64,000 nt of DNA from Circinella umbellata (GCA_025093555.1 JAIWNF010000043.1:186001-250000); one strand, 5' to 3'. Shown: positions 1 through 15,115, numbered from the stretch's first letter. A program made the numbers and translations. The notes: generated by a model not told the origin, from the letters alone.

Positions 1-3000
1 AAACCTGGCGATTTACGTACTTCTACATCATTTGATTTTCATGTCGAATTGATGACAGAAGGTACCATTCGTATTCCTACTCGAGAAAAATCAAAGGTAA
101 ATTGAACGCCCGCTCCCTAGAAAAAAAAAAGAACTAGGATTTATGGTTATAGATTATGATATTAATAAACTATATTTATAAAAAGGATTGGAAATATGAA
201 ACAGAGTCTGCTGATTTAGATCTTGGTGCGGATGGTTATTATACCCGACCTTATGGTTGGATTGATATCAAAACATCACCTGGCTCTACTGCCAAAATTA
301 TTATCCCTTTCGTCTGTGGACCAGACGGTTATACATCAAGTGTTGATATACATTTTAAAGATATTGATGCATCAACAAGTGTGAATTATGCTTCATTGTT
401 ACAAGCTAAGAATCTTCAGGTAAAATAATTATAAATCACTTCTAGGTAATTAAATCAAATAACATAATAAATCATTTAACATAGAGTTAAAATATCATAA
501 TAGTTAGCAATAAATATGCATTCACCTATAGTTTGGAACGAACATCGTGAATGGGAATTTGGTTGTTCTATTCGAGAACCTCAAATATTTCTTTTACGTG
601 ATCACGTTTTTTTATTTCAAGATCTTATTAAAGATTGGACATCTACTCCTCCTGCTGATCTCCTCCATTTTATACCCGTTACATACAATTTTAATATTAA
701 TATATACGAACCTCTTATTTACTTGTGCGTAAATGAGCATAATATTATTAGTAATCCAAACGCATTGGATGATAATGGTAAAGTTATTATTATTGATTAT
801 ATTAAATCTCACTACTGTATCGTTTCTTGCTTTTCTTTCATTGACTAATCCATGTATATTATTGTACTTATTTTAGCATATATCAAATTACATACTAACA
901 AATTACGCTATACCATGACATTACCATTTGTGGATTTTGAACCCGAAATTAATGCTATTAAATTTCGTGCCGACGTAAGTAGTAATACTAATTAGTAGTA
1001 ACCATCATTGTAGTACTAGGAAAAGCTTATGATTTTTATTCATCTATTTACTTGTTATTTTAGCTTGATCAGTTTGATGTTGCTATATCATTACAAAGCT
1101 CACATACCCTAAGTGCATTTATGGAAAAAGAAAATTCACAATTTGGTATGAGTGTTAGTGTTGCTATTGAAGGTTCTTATGAATATTATACATCAGTCGA
1201 TGTTTTACGTCATATAGAAACACTTAACCTAAATATCAAAGTAAGTTTTTCCTTTCTTAAAATTCAAAAAAAAAAAAAGAATATGGGTCATGGATATAAA
1301 TAATTTATATATTTTTTTTTTCGTTATTATCTTATTAATGTTATTAGTTGAACGGTGTCACTTGCAAATTATTCGGCACCGTGATTCGATATCTTATGAT
1401 TTTACGTGATAACTATGCAGGACAATGGATTAATTTTTCAACTATCGATGAATATCGACAACGAAGACAAGAGCCACAAAAATGGCAAGAAATGAAAAAA
1501 AGACAAGCAGATGCAAAAGTAAGATTATTATTGTTATTATTAGCTACTCTATTTTTTATATAAAGTCTCGAAGAAGGAAAAGAATAAATATACACATTTC
1601 TTACAAACTCAATAATTTATAAAATTTATTTTATATAGCCAATCCAAGACCCTTTTGAAGTTTACGTTCTTGTTGATATTCAAGATGGATCGTTACTTTT
1701 ACCAGAAAATTTATATGACTGTTCACATTATTCACAAATGGATTTTCAAGAATTACAAGTTGAATTACGAAATTTAGATGTTTATATGGGTAAAAAAGGG
1801 GGGGGGTGAAAATATGCTATGTGTTATAAGTTTATGCTGTCGAAATATAGTTACTGATCCAAAAAAAAAAATTATAGATATGTATATCACTGTGAGCCCA
1901 ATTACTTGGACACGAGAAAGTTATTCTGATCCAAGTTCCAAAAAGGCATTTCTTCGGAGTAGAAATGGTCGAGACCAAGGAAATTTTCTATATATTGATG
2001 GTAACTTTTTTTCAGCAGAAAATGATGGGATCAAGAATTAAAAAGAAAAACAAATGGATTAAAGATAGACTCGTTTTTTTAATTGACTTGCTTGATTTTT
2101 TTTTTGTTAGAACTGAATATATATGCACATCGTCTTTTTGGTCCATTACCTGAAATTGCGACCTACCTATGTCATTGGGAATTCGAAGTGGGTCGAATTA
2201 CAGGAGAAGTCAAACCATCCTTTTTATTAGGTACAACCAATTTTGCCCAAACGTTTGTTTATGATATGATTGATGAAGATAATGCTGTACCTGCAGAAAT
2301 GGCACCTGCAGCAGATCCAGATGTTACATTTGTCAAGGCTTCTGTCAAGGAAGTCGATGTATATTTAATGAATGATCATAGTGTTGCCAAGGTGAATGTA
2401 GATCAAGGTTTATCACTTGAATTTGATAACCTAGTAAATGAAAAATATAATCAACGTGTGAATGTGAACATTCCCGCTTTAATCGCTACGACACTTGCAA
2501 ATCAAGATCACCACATGCAAGGAGCAAGTGCTGTAGAAGTAAGTTTAATAATCATAAATTTTTATTATTACTTCTTGGTTTGATTAACATGTAACTATTA
2601 CTCTTTTCATTATTCCTATTATCAGAGCGAGTTTTCTTGGGTAGAAGTAGCAAGATTTTCAACGGGTATGAATATTACAGTATTCAGGCATTCAAAAGGA
2701 TGGCGAAAAATGAGAAATGCGCAACAGAATTTTATCAGAGCTCAAGACTATGCAACACGTAGATGTACCCATCTTTATGAAGCAGATCAAGATTCTAGAG
2801 GTAGGAATAAATAAATATTAAGAATAAGAGACTCGAAAAGAAAAACCCAATCATATTTAATAATTAAAATTATGGTAATACCATAGCCGCATCACATAGA
2901 TCTGCTGAATATCATGTTGGAGTGTTATATGCACCACCATATCGCTCATTCCATTATGGTAATTTTATTCAATTTATATATAATAATATATAAAAAGGTA

Positions 3001-6000
3001 CAATCTTTTTTTTGGACACATGTAAATTGACTGACTATTATTGATAGAGGAACATGGTACAGGAATCGACAATGAACCAAATCCTGGATATTTAATGCGT
3101 ACACCTTCACATCAACCAGAAAATTATGCTATTCGATCTTTTACAGGTGCAGGAGTAAGCGATGCTCCAAGCGTTGGATCCTATATGAGTGACTGGATTG
3201 ATGAAACTTCTTATTTGGCCAGACGATCTCGTCAAAGTGTTAAATCAAATGATGATGAATCTTTTCATACAGCCTTTTCAAATGATCCTGGAAGAAGCCA
3301 TAGTGGTTCTCCTCCTACAGGACAAGATTTAGAAACGATGGAACTTTATGATCATTATGATTCTGATTCTTTATGCAACTCAGATACTGATGGTAATAAG
3401 AGATAATAATAATAGTAATTGATTTGCGATTAGAATATAACAAGCAACTATAATGGTTGGTCTAACTTCTGATTATTACATACATGTTTAGATGATTCGT
3501 CGCATATTGAAGATTGGACAGATGATCATCAGCAACAACATCACTCCAAAGGAAAAGTTACAGAAACTACATCTATTCCACCATCGATTCCTTACAGTGG
3601 TTACCTAAATCGATATTCAGTTAAAGCAGCATCACCACCAGGTACTCGTACAAGAGGGTTTTTCCACCCTTACTTGCCTCCACCAAAAACCCATTTCATC
3701 CCATTTAAGGTAAGAAAAAGCAATTTATTCTTTTTTTAGAATGCATTAGCTATGGAAAGTTCAATGTACTGATCTCTGATAGTAATAAACTCGTGTATGT
3801 GTCTTGCAATGTAGGAGGGGCATCGTAAAAAAATTGGTGGATTTGATACAAATGCTGAAAACAAGAGAAAAGAGAATCCAGTGTTCCTATTTCCAGGAAC
3901 GGATACACTGCCCAATGTAAACAATCCAAATACTGATCATGAAGAAGATGATGATACTGGTAACGACGTGGTCGTTACAGCCGTTCTCGAAGCAACAAGT
4001 CCGTTACAAATTCTTATGACACCTATTCTTGTTAAAATTGTTCAAGAAGTATCGGAAGCTATTAATCGATATGTAAGAATGATAGTTATTATTACAGTTA
4101 TTATTATTATTTGCAACCAAAGCATATTTTAACTTATATAATATACACTTTTTTCTTTTTGGAATGTTTACTGTAGGATTGGGATTTAGAATCCATGCTG
4201 GATTTATTACAAATTGAGTACGTCGGTCAACTCACCCGATATCTGACAGATCAATTTGTCTGTACACGATTTGCTGTGTCTTTGCCAAAAACACATTTCC
4301 ACTTTATTCAGAATGTCATGTTACCAGATGACTTGCCATCTTACAAGGATGGTAAATCACATATTAAGACCCAATACGATGAAAATGATACAATGCTCTG
4401 TTCTGCTGATGTTATTCTGGACAGTTTCAGTATGATTGGTAGTGTTAAATTTGAGGATGAAGCATACGACGAAAAGCAAAAATCGGTTGCCGAGTCCAAA
4501 CTTGTTTTAAGAGAATCTCGTGTGCATATCGATGTGAGTGATTTAGAATGCAAGGTTCAATATGTTAGTGAACGTAATGAATCACCACCCCATGAACCCA
4601 TGGTATTTGGTATCCCGAGATCTCGCCAACATACTCGTTCATCCACTGCTAGTCAAAATGATGTGGGTCATCAACAAGAAGAAAATGATGATAGTACAAC
4701 AGAACTTGTCGTGATCGACTTTGCTGTTCGTAAATTTGCGTTCAAGTGGCTAGGTGCAACGAAACCCAATTATTTTGATCTCAATGTGGATGGCATATCA
4801 ACAACGATTATCACTGAAGCAGTCGAAATTCTTGTTGGCGCCGTATATTCTTGGCTAGTCTTTGTCGATGATTTTAAATCCATTTTACAACGATTTCAAC
4901 TCCAGAGGTCAAGACAGATCCAAATGTTTATTCATGAATTATCAAGTTATTCACAACATCCATCTACTATCGGTGATCCCTTGTTTTTAACAAAACCTGC
5001 GACGGTTCTACGCCTTGGTTCACGTAATTTCCGAAACGATGTAGGATGGAAATTATTGGCAAGAATGCGATATTGTTTACGTACAATTGATTCTGGTACT
5101 CGTGCACGACTTCAATACAAGCTCTCACAGAGTATGAACAGTACACCATTCAGCTCAAGACAGATGTTTGAAAATGTTGTCAAGAGTCTATCGTTATGGC
5201 GGAGCTGGGAAATTGGAGAAGAAAATATTTCAAAATGTCGTTTATTTACACAACCCTTTCATCAACAGGTTGCGGATAGCACTGAATCCGAACAAGTATT
5301 ATCTGATATTGACAAACTGGTGGAGCTTTTAATATCTTCAATAAATATGAGCAAAGTTCGAGTGCAAACGTTCGAGTTTTGTATTTTTGAAGAAGAACAA
5401 GAGATGGAGGATAATAGTATTACTATTGGTCCTGTCGAACTAGCTTTGGAATCCCAGTATAAACGCCCTCCTATTAGTAACAGTAATAACGAGGAGTTAT
5501 CATCGGCAAGAACAAGTAGCGAAGCCGATCGCAAACGGCAGCAACAACAACAGCAACAGAATAAAGTACCTAGGGATGGATATCTTGATATAGTTGCCAG
5601 AGCATCTGTGGATTCAATCCATATCAATATCAATCCAGCCATCCTGGCCTTTGCTCGGCATATGCTTACAGTTCAACGTGTCTTTACAGCCAAACTACAA
5701 AGTTTATCTCATGGTACCAATATACTTGGAAATAATCTTTCAGTTCCTTCCAGTATGCCTTCCAGCAACTCATCATCACCCATTACTCTGGATGCATTGG
5801 TATCACGCATAGATGTTGTCGCACAAGCTTTAGTGGCAGTACAATACATTGATGTGTGTGCGCGTGCTCAAAAGTTGACTATGCAAAGCCAAGTACGAGG
5901 TATTCAAGGATCTGCATTGTTTTCTAATCCAAAATTAACACCACTCCATATTTTTTCATCTTCGGAACGAGCCGAGTCTGATTCTGGGTCTGGTATACGT

Positions 6001-9000
6001 AGTTCCACCAAGAATTCTAGACGCTATCATGCTCACAATAGCAACCGACTTATTCTTGAAGCAGCAGGTGGCATAGAATATATTGACACTCGATTTTATG
6101 AAATGAAGACATACAAGAATATTGACGAGCTTTTGGTGATCACTCTTAATGGGGCGAATGTTAGCGCCAACATATGTCAACCTACAAAAGCGAATCGTAA
6201 ACAATCCAGGAATTCAGTCGAACCGACGGGTATGAGTAGTGGTGGCAGTGGTAACAAGGAGGTGCTTAATGTGTTCTCCAACATTCATAAATTTCACATC
6301 CATGCACCACAAAGTTTGCTCCGACTATACGAGTTTATTGAGGATTGGCGATCCGAACAAGGGCAGCGCTATGAGTTCCTTTTCCAAAACCTATTAAACG
6401 AATGGGAAGAGCAGCGAAAGATGTCTGCCGCTGTCTCTGCCGCCGCCGCTGCTGCTGCTGCTGCTGCAGATAGAGGTGGATCTAGTGGTACAGTTGGTGG
6501 TAGTAGTGGTAGTAGTAGAAATAGCAGTCGTCGCCGTCGTCGCCTGGAAGAAGCCTCTTCTACTAGTGGTACCACCAATGAGAATAAAAACAAGCCTGTA
6601 TTTTTAGAAAAAAAATACGATCTCAAGCTTCAATTTCTTCTTAATCAGTTTGAAGTGTTGTTTGATTTATTGCCATCACTTAGTGTCAAGTATCTTATTG
6701 ACGACCTTTTCGTTATGGTAAATGAAAATCAAGTCAAATCATTACCCGTACAAAAGTATGCAGTTCAACTATCCAAACAAGAAATCCAATTAATTACCAA
6801 AAGCCATAGCCCTGCCGGTCATTTTCAAAGGCAACTTCATGAAGAGTATGCTGGTGGCACTTTTGGTATTCCAGGCATTCGATGCACAGGCAATCTTAGA
6901 AACGAGACCAAAGATGGAATCAATCAAATACGTTTACATTTTATGGTCTTTGTCGATTTTATTTCATTGTCGCTCAATGTCGGTATGATTGACTCGCTAC
7001 TTACAGCACAATCATTGCTTGGTAACGAAATTGGTGAGCTTATTGAAGTACTTTCATACGACAACCGAAAGAGAAAGAAAAAAGACAATACATCATCCCC
7101 AGAGACTGGGGGTCCTACTACTACCAACATCAAGTATTCCATGGATGTTAATCTAAGTGGCCTCAGGATATCAGCGGCAAGTCCATCTGCTTTGGGCGTG
7201 TTTGAATCCAATGGATTAGAAGCACATATATCAAATGATACAAATGAATCAGGTCGTGTATTATGGAAAATCAAAGGGTACAATTTTGCATTATCACTCG
7301 AACATAATACTGGTAGTAACAATAATCTCCCACCATCATCATCATCCTCAATGGGTAGTAAATCAGGACAACATCGCAATCGACTGGCCTATATTGTTAC
7401 CGATTTTGAAATACAAAATCATTTCCCCGAAGAAACCAGTGTACCACCCTCTCATGATACAAGTATACAGCCATTTTACGTTGACGTGAGTCGAATCCAA
7501 GCTGTTATGCAACCGATTGCCCTTGGAAAGCTTGCTGAAATGTATATTTATTATGATTCTGAACTCAAAAAGAAAAAGGATATGAAAAAGACCCAATTAG
7601 ATCAAATTGCGACGACAACAAAACGCCTCGTTCAATCTTTAAAACGAGATTCACCAACTTTTGATGAAGAAACACCTCACTCATTGTGGGAAGGCAAAGT
7701 TTTATCTTTGACCGTTCAGAGGATCGGTATTGCAATACCTTTGGAGGTACAGTCACCATCTTCTAGTACAGATCATCAGCACCAGCATCAGCACCATCAT
7801 CATCATCATCATCACCATACTCCAATAGAAACCAGTGCGTTGTTACTTTCGGTTGGATCCATCCATTTCTTGACCAAGAATATCGAAAAGAGTGCTGCAA
7901 CTCTTGAAAAAATATCATTACAGTTTGTAAAGCGATTTAATCAAAACAATGAAGAACACTTTTTGGCTGAGCGACATCCACGGATGAATCAAATGCATTT
8001 ACCGTCGATTGCATGCCATGTATATACTTGCAGTCAAAAGCCCAAGCAGTTTATCAAAGTTGACGCTAAAGTGGGTGGGTTTGAAGTAGATATTGATGGG
8101 GCATTTTCAGAATATGTCAATGCATTAAATGTAATCTATGTTAAAAGCAAAGATCGTGTAAATGCATTCACCAAAGCGAGTGGTGTCAACAACAATAGTA
8201 ATAGTAACGAAAGCAGTAATAATAACGCCAGTAACAGTCATAACGAACTCGTGCATTTGGATTTCGAAGGCATGTTTGAATACCAAAGTGGTGTAGTGCG
8301 AATGTACCCCAAACGACATTCCGGAGAAGCCAATCGGAAACGTATGCGAGCTACAAATCCTGGCTCAATTAATGAAAATGCAGCAAAAATGGCAACAATC
8401 AAGGTACCTGGTTTGTCTGCTTGGGTCACTTACCGAACACCTCTTGGATCACTTGCATCTGTTGTTGATGAGGCACCCCGTTTCCATGGCGATATTACAA
8501 TTCATGAGAGTGACAACACACTTCATCCTTCACTTGTACAGTTTTTACAAGAAGTAATTGATGGCCTTAAATTTGGTATGCAACAATCAAGTGAACGTAA
8601 AGCCGTTCGATCTACCATTACTACGGCTTCAATGCCTATGGGGACTTCTTCAACATCCTCAACAAATCATTCTTCCCCGTTGGAAACGAATATTAATGCA
8701 TCATTGGTACTACGGTTATCACGTACCAAACTGGATCTTAGTTGTCAACCGACATCTAAAGTAGTATGCTCAATTAGTTGGGATGAAAGCGAGTTTTTGA
8801 TGAACTCGTTATCAAACGATAAAACAGCTTCGCGTACTATGAGTTGTGTGGGATATATTGGAAACGTATCAGCCATTATCAAGCATCACTTTTCACCCGA
8901 AGCTTGTTTGACAGCACGTGTCGATCAAGTGTTAATGAACGCTATGTTGACGACAGAACGAGGACAAGATGGATCGGACAGTGACATTATTTCTATCATT

Positions 9001-10788
9001 GTAAAAATGCCATCTGCTAATGTTGATGTAAATGTTCGACATTTACAAGATTTGCTTATCTTGAATTCATGTTGGTTTGGTCAAAACAACTCTATTGCCA
9101 AACAATCACCCCTACAACAAGGACAACAGCAGCCAAATGTACCTTCTGAAGAAGTGCCAACTCCTAAACCATTTTCTCGTTACGTTTCTTTTCATACAGG
9201 CGTCATTGCATTATCTGTGGACCTTGGTCAAGCTATCGGCAAAGTCTCACTTACACCCGAGAATTTAAGCATAACAACACATCATGTTCCATGCGATTCA
9301 AAGGCACTTAATGTGTCCTTGGATAGAATACGAATAGCTTCTGAAGGTCGATTATCAGGTGATGCATATTTCGACCGACTTATGCTTCAGGTTACGTATT
9401 ATGATATTAAATCATCATCAAAAGCGGATCAAGAACGAGTTCCATCACTGTTGTTATTTATGGATGAATTTCGTGCAACATTTGAATATGAATTCCAACA
9501 TCTTTTGGATATTATTCAGGAACCTATCGAATTACGTGCACAGCTAATTGCCAAAAACGAAGGTCACGAATTGGATATATGTGGAAGAGTTCGTCCGTTA
9601 CTGGCGTGTATATCTATTAAAGCTGTACCGGTAATTATTACCATGTACAAACGATTCACTGAATTGTTAGAAAAAAAAAAGTTAGAAGCGGGTATTCAGG
9701 ATACATTATCAAGTTTACAGCAGACAACTCCAACTGCAACGACGTTTTCTGGAGAACAGCAATCAAGTACTCAAGGAGAATCATCATCATCATCATCAGC
9801 ATCATCAGCATCAGCATCAGCACAACGACCCGTAACAAGTCTCTCACACGTATCTAGCAGTATTGATATGCGGTTGGATTCAGTTGAAATCGTGATATAC
9901 CCAAGTCAATTCCAAGATGTGGATAACGTGGAGCTTTGTGCTTATGATATGCAACTACTCTTGCAACAGAACATGGAATTTATGGATAATAGTCAACAAG
10001 AGGAAGAGCACCGTACATTGGCTATTCGACTTACAGGTGCAGCTTTGATGAAGAATGTACCGGGTGTAAAACTTATGGTTAAAAGAAATGAAGTCAAGAA
10101 AAAGAAAAGGCAAGAAGCAGCAGCAGCAGCAGCCGAAGGGAATATTACAGATGGTAATTTGGCAGGTAGCACAAATGGTGGAAAGGAAGGCCTGCAAACT
10201 TTAGCATCTGTTAAAGCGCCATCTTCAGTAGCGGTACCACCAGCTAGACTAGCAGCTGAAAGCGGTGGAGGGGGTGTCTCGATTTTTGGTATTCCAAGTG
10301 TTGCGATTCATATGGAGTCAAGTCAATTCCAACGACAGGTTGAACATATTTTCTCTGCAAGTTTTGGTGGGCGTGTCAATGTATCACTCAATCTTGGTTT
10401 GATCCGTTATCTACAAGAATTAGCCAACATGTTTACATCACAAATGGAGCGTGCTTTACATCATGATATTACGAATCGAAGACCTCCTGGTGTAGCAGCT
10501 GAAGATGCCAATAGTTTTGATAGCGGGGTCGCTGTCAGTCAAACCCGTGCACCTTCACCAACACCCGAGACAACAACAACAACAACTGAAAATAATGGAC
10601 TTCATTATAAATCCGATGCGCCTGTCAATTTCAATCCACAACTACAAATTATGGGAGATGCAACACCACCTGTTGAATGGCTTGGATTTAAACGAGAACG
10701 ACTTCCAGCATTAGTTCATGAAAACATTACATTAGTTTTAGATCAACTTGTACATACTCTTTATAAAATGTATGAAAAACAATCATAA
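1..10788 (+). CDS. CSF1: Csf1/BLTP1-family bridge-like lipid-transfer protein (5' end outside window)
   Basis: Fifteen exons can be read: about 1-96, 186-419, 508-777, 877-974, 1064-1240, 1348-1518, 1639-1789, 1878-2000, 2111-2538, 2626-2800, 2887-2958, 3048-3392, 3492-3709, 3815-4072 and 4177-10788, giving roughly 3140 codons; the N-terminus lies upstream. Family-typical stretches are FLLRDHVFLFQDLIKDW, YNFNINIYEPLIYLCVNEHN, YAHRLFGPLPEIATYL and the C-terminal WLGFKRERLPALVHE. Members of this family (yeast Csf1, animal BLTP1/KIAA1109) form long hydrophobic grooves that carry lipids between the ER and other membranes. The conserved chain is interrupted by low-complexity inserts: poly-Gln near 5537, poly-Ala near 6430-6470, poly-His near 7770-7818 and poly-Ser near 9780. 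The 419/508 splice junction does not keep phase as I read it, so one boundary there is wrong or a micro-exon is missed. Family assignment rests on remembered homologues. Confidence 0.86.
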
Positions 10789-11062
10789 TAATAATAATAT
10801 AATGATAATAATAATTTCCTTGTACATTATTTAATAAATACAATCTTTTGATAAAAATGTGGTCAAGTTATGCTATAGAAAAACAGCTGAACACTAAAAA
10901 ATTTGTGACTTTTTGTTACGCCACTCAATTGACATTTTTTTTTCTGACAGCAACTGTCCGTTCAATCCGAAACTTTTAATTTTTTTTTCTAAACCAACCC
11001 GCTTATATATATATTTCTTTTTTTTTTTTTTTTTTTTTTTTCACTACCTCTCCGTGTCTCCA
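10789..11062 (+). promoter_or_regulatory. Intergenic promoter/5' leader of the Pol I subunit gene
   Basis: This short gap between the Csf1-like stop codon and the next ATG carries an uninterrupted run of 24 T at 11018-11041, about 20 bases before the start codon. An upstream ATG at 10913 is in frame, but it would prepend a T-tract-encoded Phe run, so I read the tract as untranslated leader or promoter. Confidence 0.5.
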
Positions 11063-14000
11063 ATGCCGTCAACTTTTCATACCTTGGAACGAGAGCGTAC
11101 GTTCCGAGAGCCTTCGGACAATAGTTATGGTGTTCCACAACTTCAAGAAGTCGCCTTACCTCATATCGAATCTTTCAACAGTATTACTGATTTTGGCGGC
11201 ACTGGTGAAGGTCTTTTAAACATATCTCTTAGGGATATTGGCAAAATTTCAGCATTCGATACCAATCTTACAGGTTTTGGTGAAGTTTCCGATTTAGAAT
11301 CGTTAGGAAATAAGTTGACTTATTGGGTTGAAGATCCAAAGATTATTCAACCCATGGTAAGTGACCAAGATACTCGATCGACCAACCGCTTGATCTACCC
11401 TACCGAAGCTCGTGAACGATTAAAGACCTATAGTGGAAAATTGCAACTTAAGTTTTGTTGGAGAGTCAATGACGGTCCTGTTTCGTCCGAAGTCAAGGAT
11501 ATGGGTTTAATTCCTATTATGGTACGTTCTAACCGCTGTAATCTCCGCGGCATGTACTCCAAGCAACTTGTAAAACATCACGAAGAATCGGAAGAAATGG
11601 GTGGTTACTTTATTGTAAACGGTATTGAAAAACTTGTTCGTTTGCTTATTATGCCTCGACGTAACCATGTGACAGCCATTATGCGTAATTCATTCCAAAA
11701 ACGTGGTCCCACTTACTCACAATATGGTTGTGCTATTCGTTGTGCACGCCCTGATCAAACTACACAAACAAATACACTTCATTATTTGAACGACGGTAAT
11801 GCTATGCTTCGTTTCCATTGGCGCAAACAAGAATATATGGTTCCAGTTATGATGATCTTGAAGGCATTGGTGGATACATCTGATAAAGAAATTTTCGATG
11901 CTTTGTGTCAAGGTGATATCAAGAATACTTTCTTGACAGATCGTGTCGAATTACTTTTGCGTAGTTTCAAGATTTATTCATTGTATACACGTGATGCTTG
12001 CTTGAATTATCTTGGTAATAAGTTCCGTATTATTTTGGGATCGGATGAAGATTTGACAGATAAGGAAGTGGGTCAAGCACTTTTGGACAAGATTGTTCTT
12101 GTTCATTTGAAGAACGGTCGTGATAAATTTAATTTATTGATGTAAGTTTTTTCTTAAAAAAATAATTGACCAGTGGGTCTGCGCTATCATGAATGATTCG
12201 AATAACAAAATTCTACTTTATTATTTAATAGTTACATGATTCGCAAATTATATTCAGTTGTATCCGGTGAATGTTGTATTGATAATCCTGATTCTCAACA
12301 ACATCAAGAAATTCTTTTACCCGGTCATTTGTACAATATGATTTTGAAAGAAAAGATTTTTGACTGGCTTACTGGTATCAAGGCTCAAATCCGTACCACA
12401 ATTCGATTGAATCCCGAAAGAGTTGATTTCCATGATAGTAAGTTATATTTTAGATTTAAGAAGAACTTTATTTTACTCATAGTTTGGCTATTTTGTTACT
12501 AATTCATTAATTTATGAAAAATAGGAAAATTCATTATGAATTCTATTAGAAAAGTCAATTCAGATATGGGTCAAAAACTCAACTACTTCCTTGCCACTGG
12601 TAATCTTGTCAGTAAAACTGGTTTGGATTTATCACAGGTAATAAATCATATATATGGCGCAGTCATTACATAAAGAATAAGACGATTGATTGAATTATGG
12701 ATGTATCTTAGATGAGTGGTTATACTATTGTTGCCGAAAAACTTAACTTCTATCGTTACATTTCTCATTTCCGCTGTGTTCATCGTGGTGCTTTCTTCGC
12801 TGAATTGAAAACAACTGCTGTTCGTAAATTGCTTCCTGAAGCTTGGGGTTTCTTATGTCCCGTCCACACTCCTGATGGTTCTCCTTGTGGTTTATTGAAC
12901 CATTTGGCTCACAAATGTAAAATCATTAACGAACCATTGGATGTCGATGGCTTACCTGCTTTGCTTGGTGCTTTGGGTGTATCCCAAGCTCTTCTTCATT
13001 CCATTGGTCGACCTCACGATGTTGCCATTTTGCTTGATGGTCGTATTGTCGGTTGGTGTACACCCAAGACTGCTGAAAAGGTTGCAAAGAGTTTGAAATA
13101 CTGGCGTGTTAATCGTGAAAAGGATATTCCTTTTGATATCGAAATTGCACATGTTCCCACATCTTATGGTGGTGAATATCCTGGTTTGTATATTTTCTCA
13201 TCTCCTGCACGTATGATGCGTCCCGTCAAATTCCTTGCAAATGGAAAAGAAGATCGTGTTGGTACATTTGAACAAGTATATATGGATATCGCATGTATGG
13301 ATGATGAAGTGGTGCCTGGTGTTACAACACATCAAGAATTTACACCAACCAATATTTTCAGTATTGTTGCCAACATGACTCCTTTCTCTGATTTCAATCA
13401 ATCTCCCAGAAACATGTACCAATGTCAGGTAAATAACAATAGTAACTTTTATTGCCTCTTTCTTATATAAACAGAAGGGTACGAATGGGGAATTCTAAAA
13501 CTGTTAATATTTTTGTAGATGGGTAAACAAACCATGGGTACACCTTCCACGGCCTTGAACCACCGAACAGATAACAAAATGTATCGCTTACAAACTGGAC
13601 AAACACCTGTTGTACGACCCGCATTACATGACACTTACGGTTTCGATAACTTCCCTAACGGTACCAATGCCATCGTTGCTGTCATTTCATACACTGGTTA
13701 TGATATGGAAGATGCTATGATTTTAAACAAATCAGCACACGAACGTGGTTTCGGTTATGGTACTGTCTACAAATCCGAAATTGTTGATTTGGATTCATTA
13801 CGAGCTTCTGGTGAAGCTATTTCGTATCACTTTGGTCTTGACCGATCCAAGAGTAAACTTTGTAAAGATTATATTGGCAATGATGGTTTACCACACATCG
13901 GCGCACATCTTAAGGCAGATGATCCACTTTATGCATACATTGATGATGCCACAGGTAAATGTCTTGTCAAGAAATACAAAGGTCCTGAAGATGCTTATGT

Positions 14001-15115
14001 TGATGAAGTTCGTATTCTTGGTGACGATCTTGGCAACGCTGAATTACAAAAAGTACACATCAAATTACGTATTACTCGTTCACCCGTTATTGGTGACAAA
14101 TTCTCCTCCAGACACGGTCAAAAAGGTGTTTGCTCACAAAAATGGCCTGCGGTTGATATGCCTTTTACAGAATCTGGTATGCAACCTGATGTTATTATTA
14201 ATCCACACGCTTTCCCCTCCCGTATGACTATTGGTATGTTTGTCGAAAGTTTGGCAGGTAAAGCAGGTGCATTACACGGTATTTCACAAGATAGTACTCC
14301 TTTCAAGTAAGTTTTCGTATTTTTTTTTTCATTGAAGAAAAGAAGTTAAGAGAAGAATAATATAAGCCAGCATATACTTATTAATATTTTAATTACTATT
14401 AGATTCAATGAACAAAACACAGCAGCAGACTATTTCGGTGAACAATTATTAGCTGCAGGATACAGTTATCATGGTAACGAACCAATGTATTCTGGTATTA
14501 CTGGTACAGAAATGAAGATGGATATTTATATTGGTGTAAGTTTTAAATTATGGGGAAAGAAATGAGGAGGTGGTCAATACAAAGATATTAACTAGCTTTT
14601 TTTCTATTTCCTGGACCAAATTAGGTTGTATATTACCAACGTCTTAGACACATGGTAAATGATAAATTCCAGGTTCGTACTACTGGTCCAGTACACAACT
14701 TGACTATGCAACCGGTCAAGGGTCGTAAACGTCATGGTGGTATTCGTCTTGGTGAAATGGAACGTGATTCTTTACTTGCTCATGGTACAAGTTTCTTACT
14801 TCAAGATCGATTAATGAACTGTTCCGATTATTCACAGGTAAAAAAAAATACATAAAAAATCTTTGTTTGATAAATACTAAACATTTTGGAAAATAATTCT
14901 ATGTTTAGGCACATGTTTGTCGATTATGTGGTTCATTGGTATCACCGATCTGTACAAAGATTGTATCAACATTGGCAAACAAACGCACATTCGAATGCCG
15001 AACATGTGGTACAGCAGAGGGTATTGAACTGATAGCCATCCCTTATGTATTTAGATACCTCACAACCGAGTTAATGAGCTTGGGTATCCGACTCACTCTT
15101 GGTGTGAAGCCATAA
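11063..15115 (+). CDS. RPA135: DNA-directed RNA polymerase I second-largest subunit (RPA135/RPA2)
   Basis: This is the beta-like subunit of RNA polymerase I, which transcribes the rRNA precursor in the nucleolus. Eight exons are 11063-12141, 12232-12437, 12525-12637, 12712-13428, 13519-14306, 14403-14535, 14625-14837 and 14909-15115. They join in phase to 1151 residues, normal for the family. The N-terminus has the Pol I signature [10 protein letters not shown] and [13 protein letters not shown]. The catalytic core is visible as [20 protein letters not shown] and [16 protein letters not shown]. The C-terminus carries a zinc-binding pair of CxxC motifs (CRLCG and CRTCG). The start at 11063 gives the conserved N-terminus; an upstream in-frame ATG would add an unlikely poly-Phe run. 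RPB10, another Pol I component, is encoded at 49.8 kb. Confidence 0.97.

Noticed and set aside
10913..11062. Upstream in-frame ATG extending RPA135 by 50 codons
   Set aside because: The extension encodes a T-tract poly-Phe run with no family similarity, whereas the ATG at 11063 gives the conserved N-terminus.
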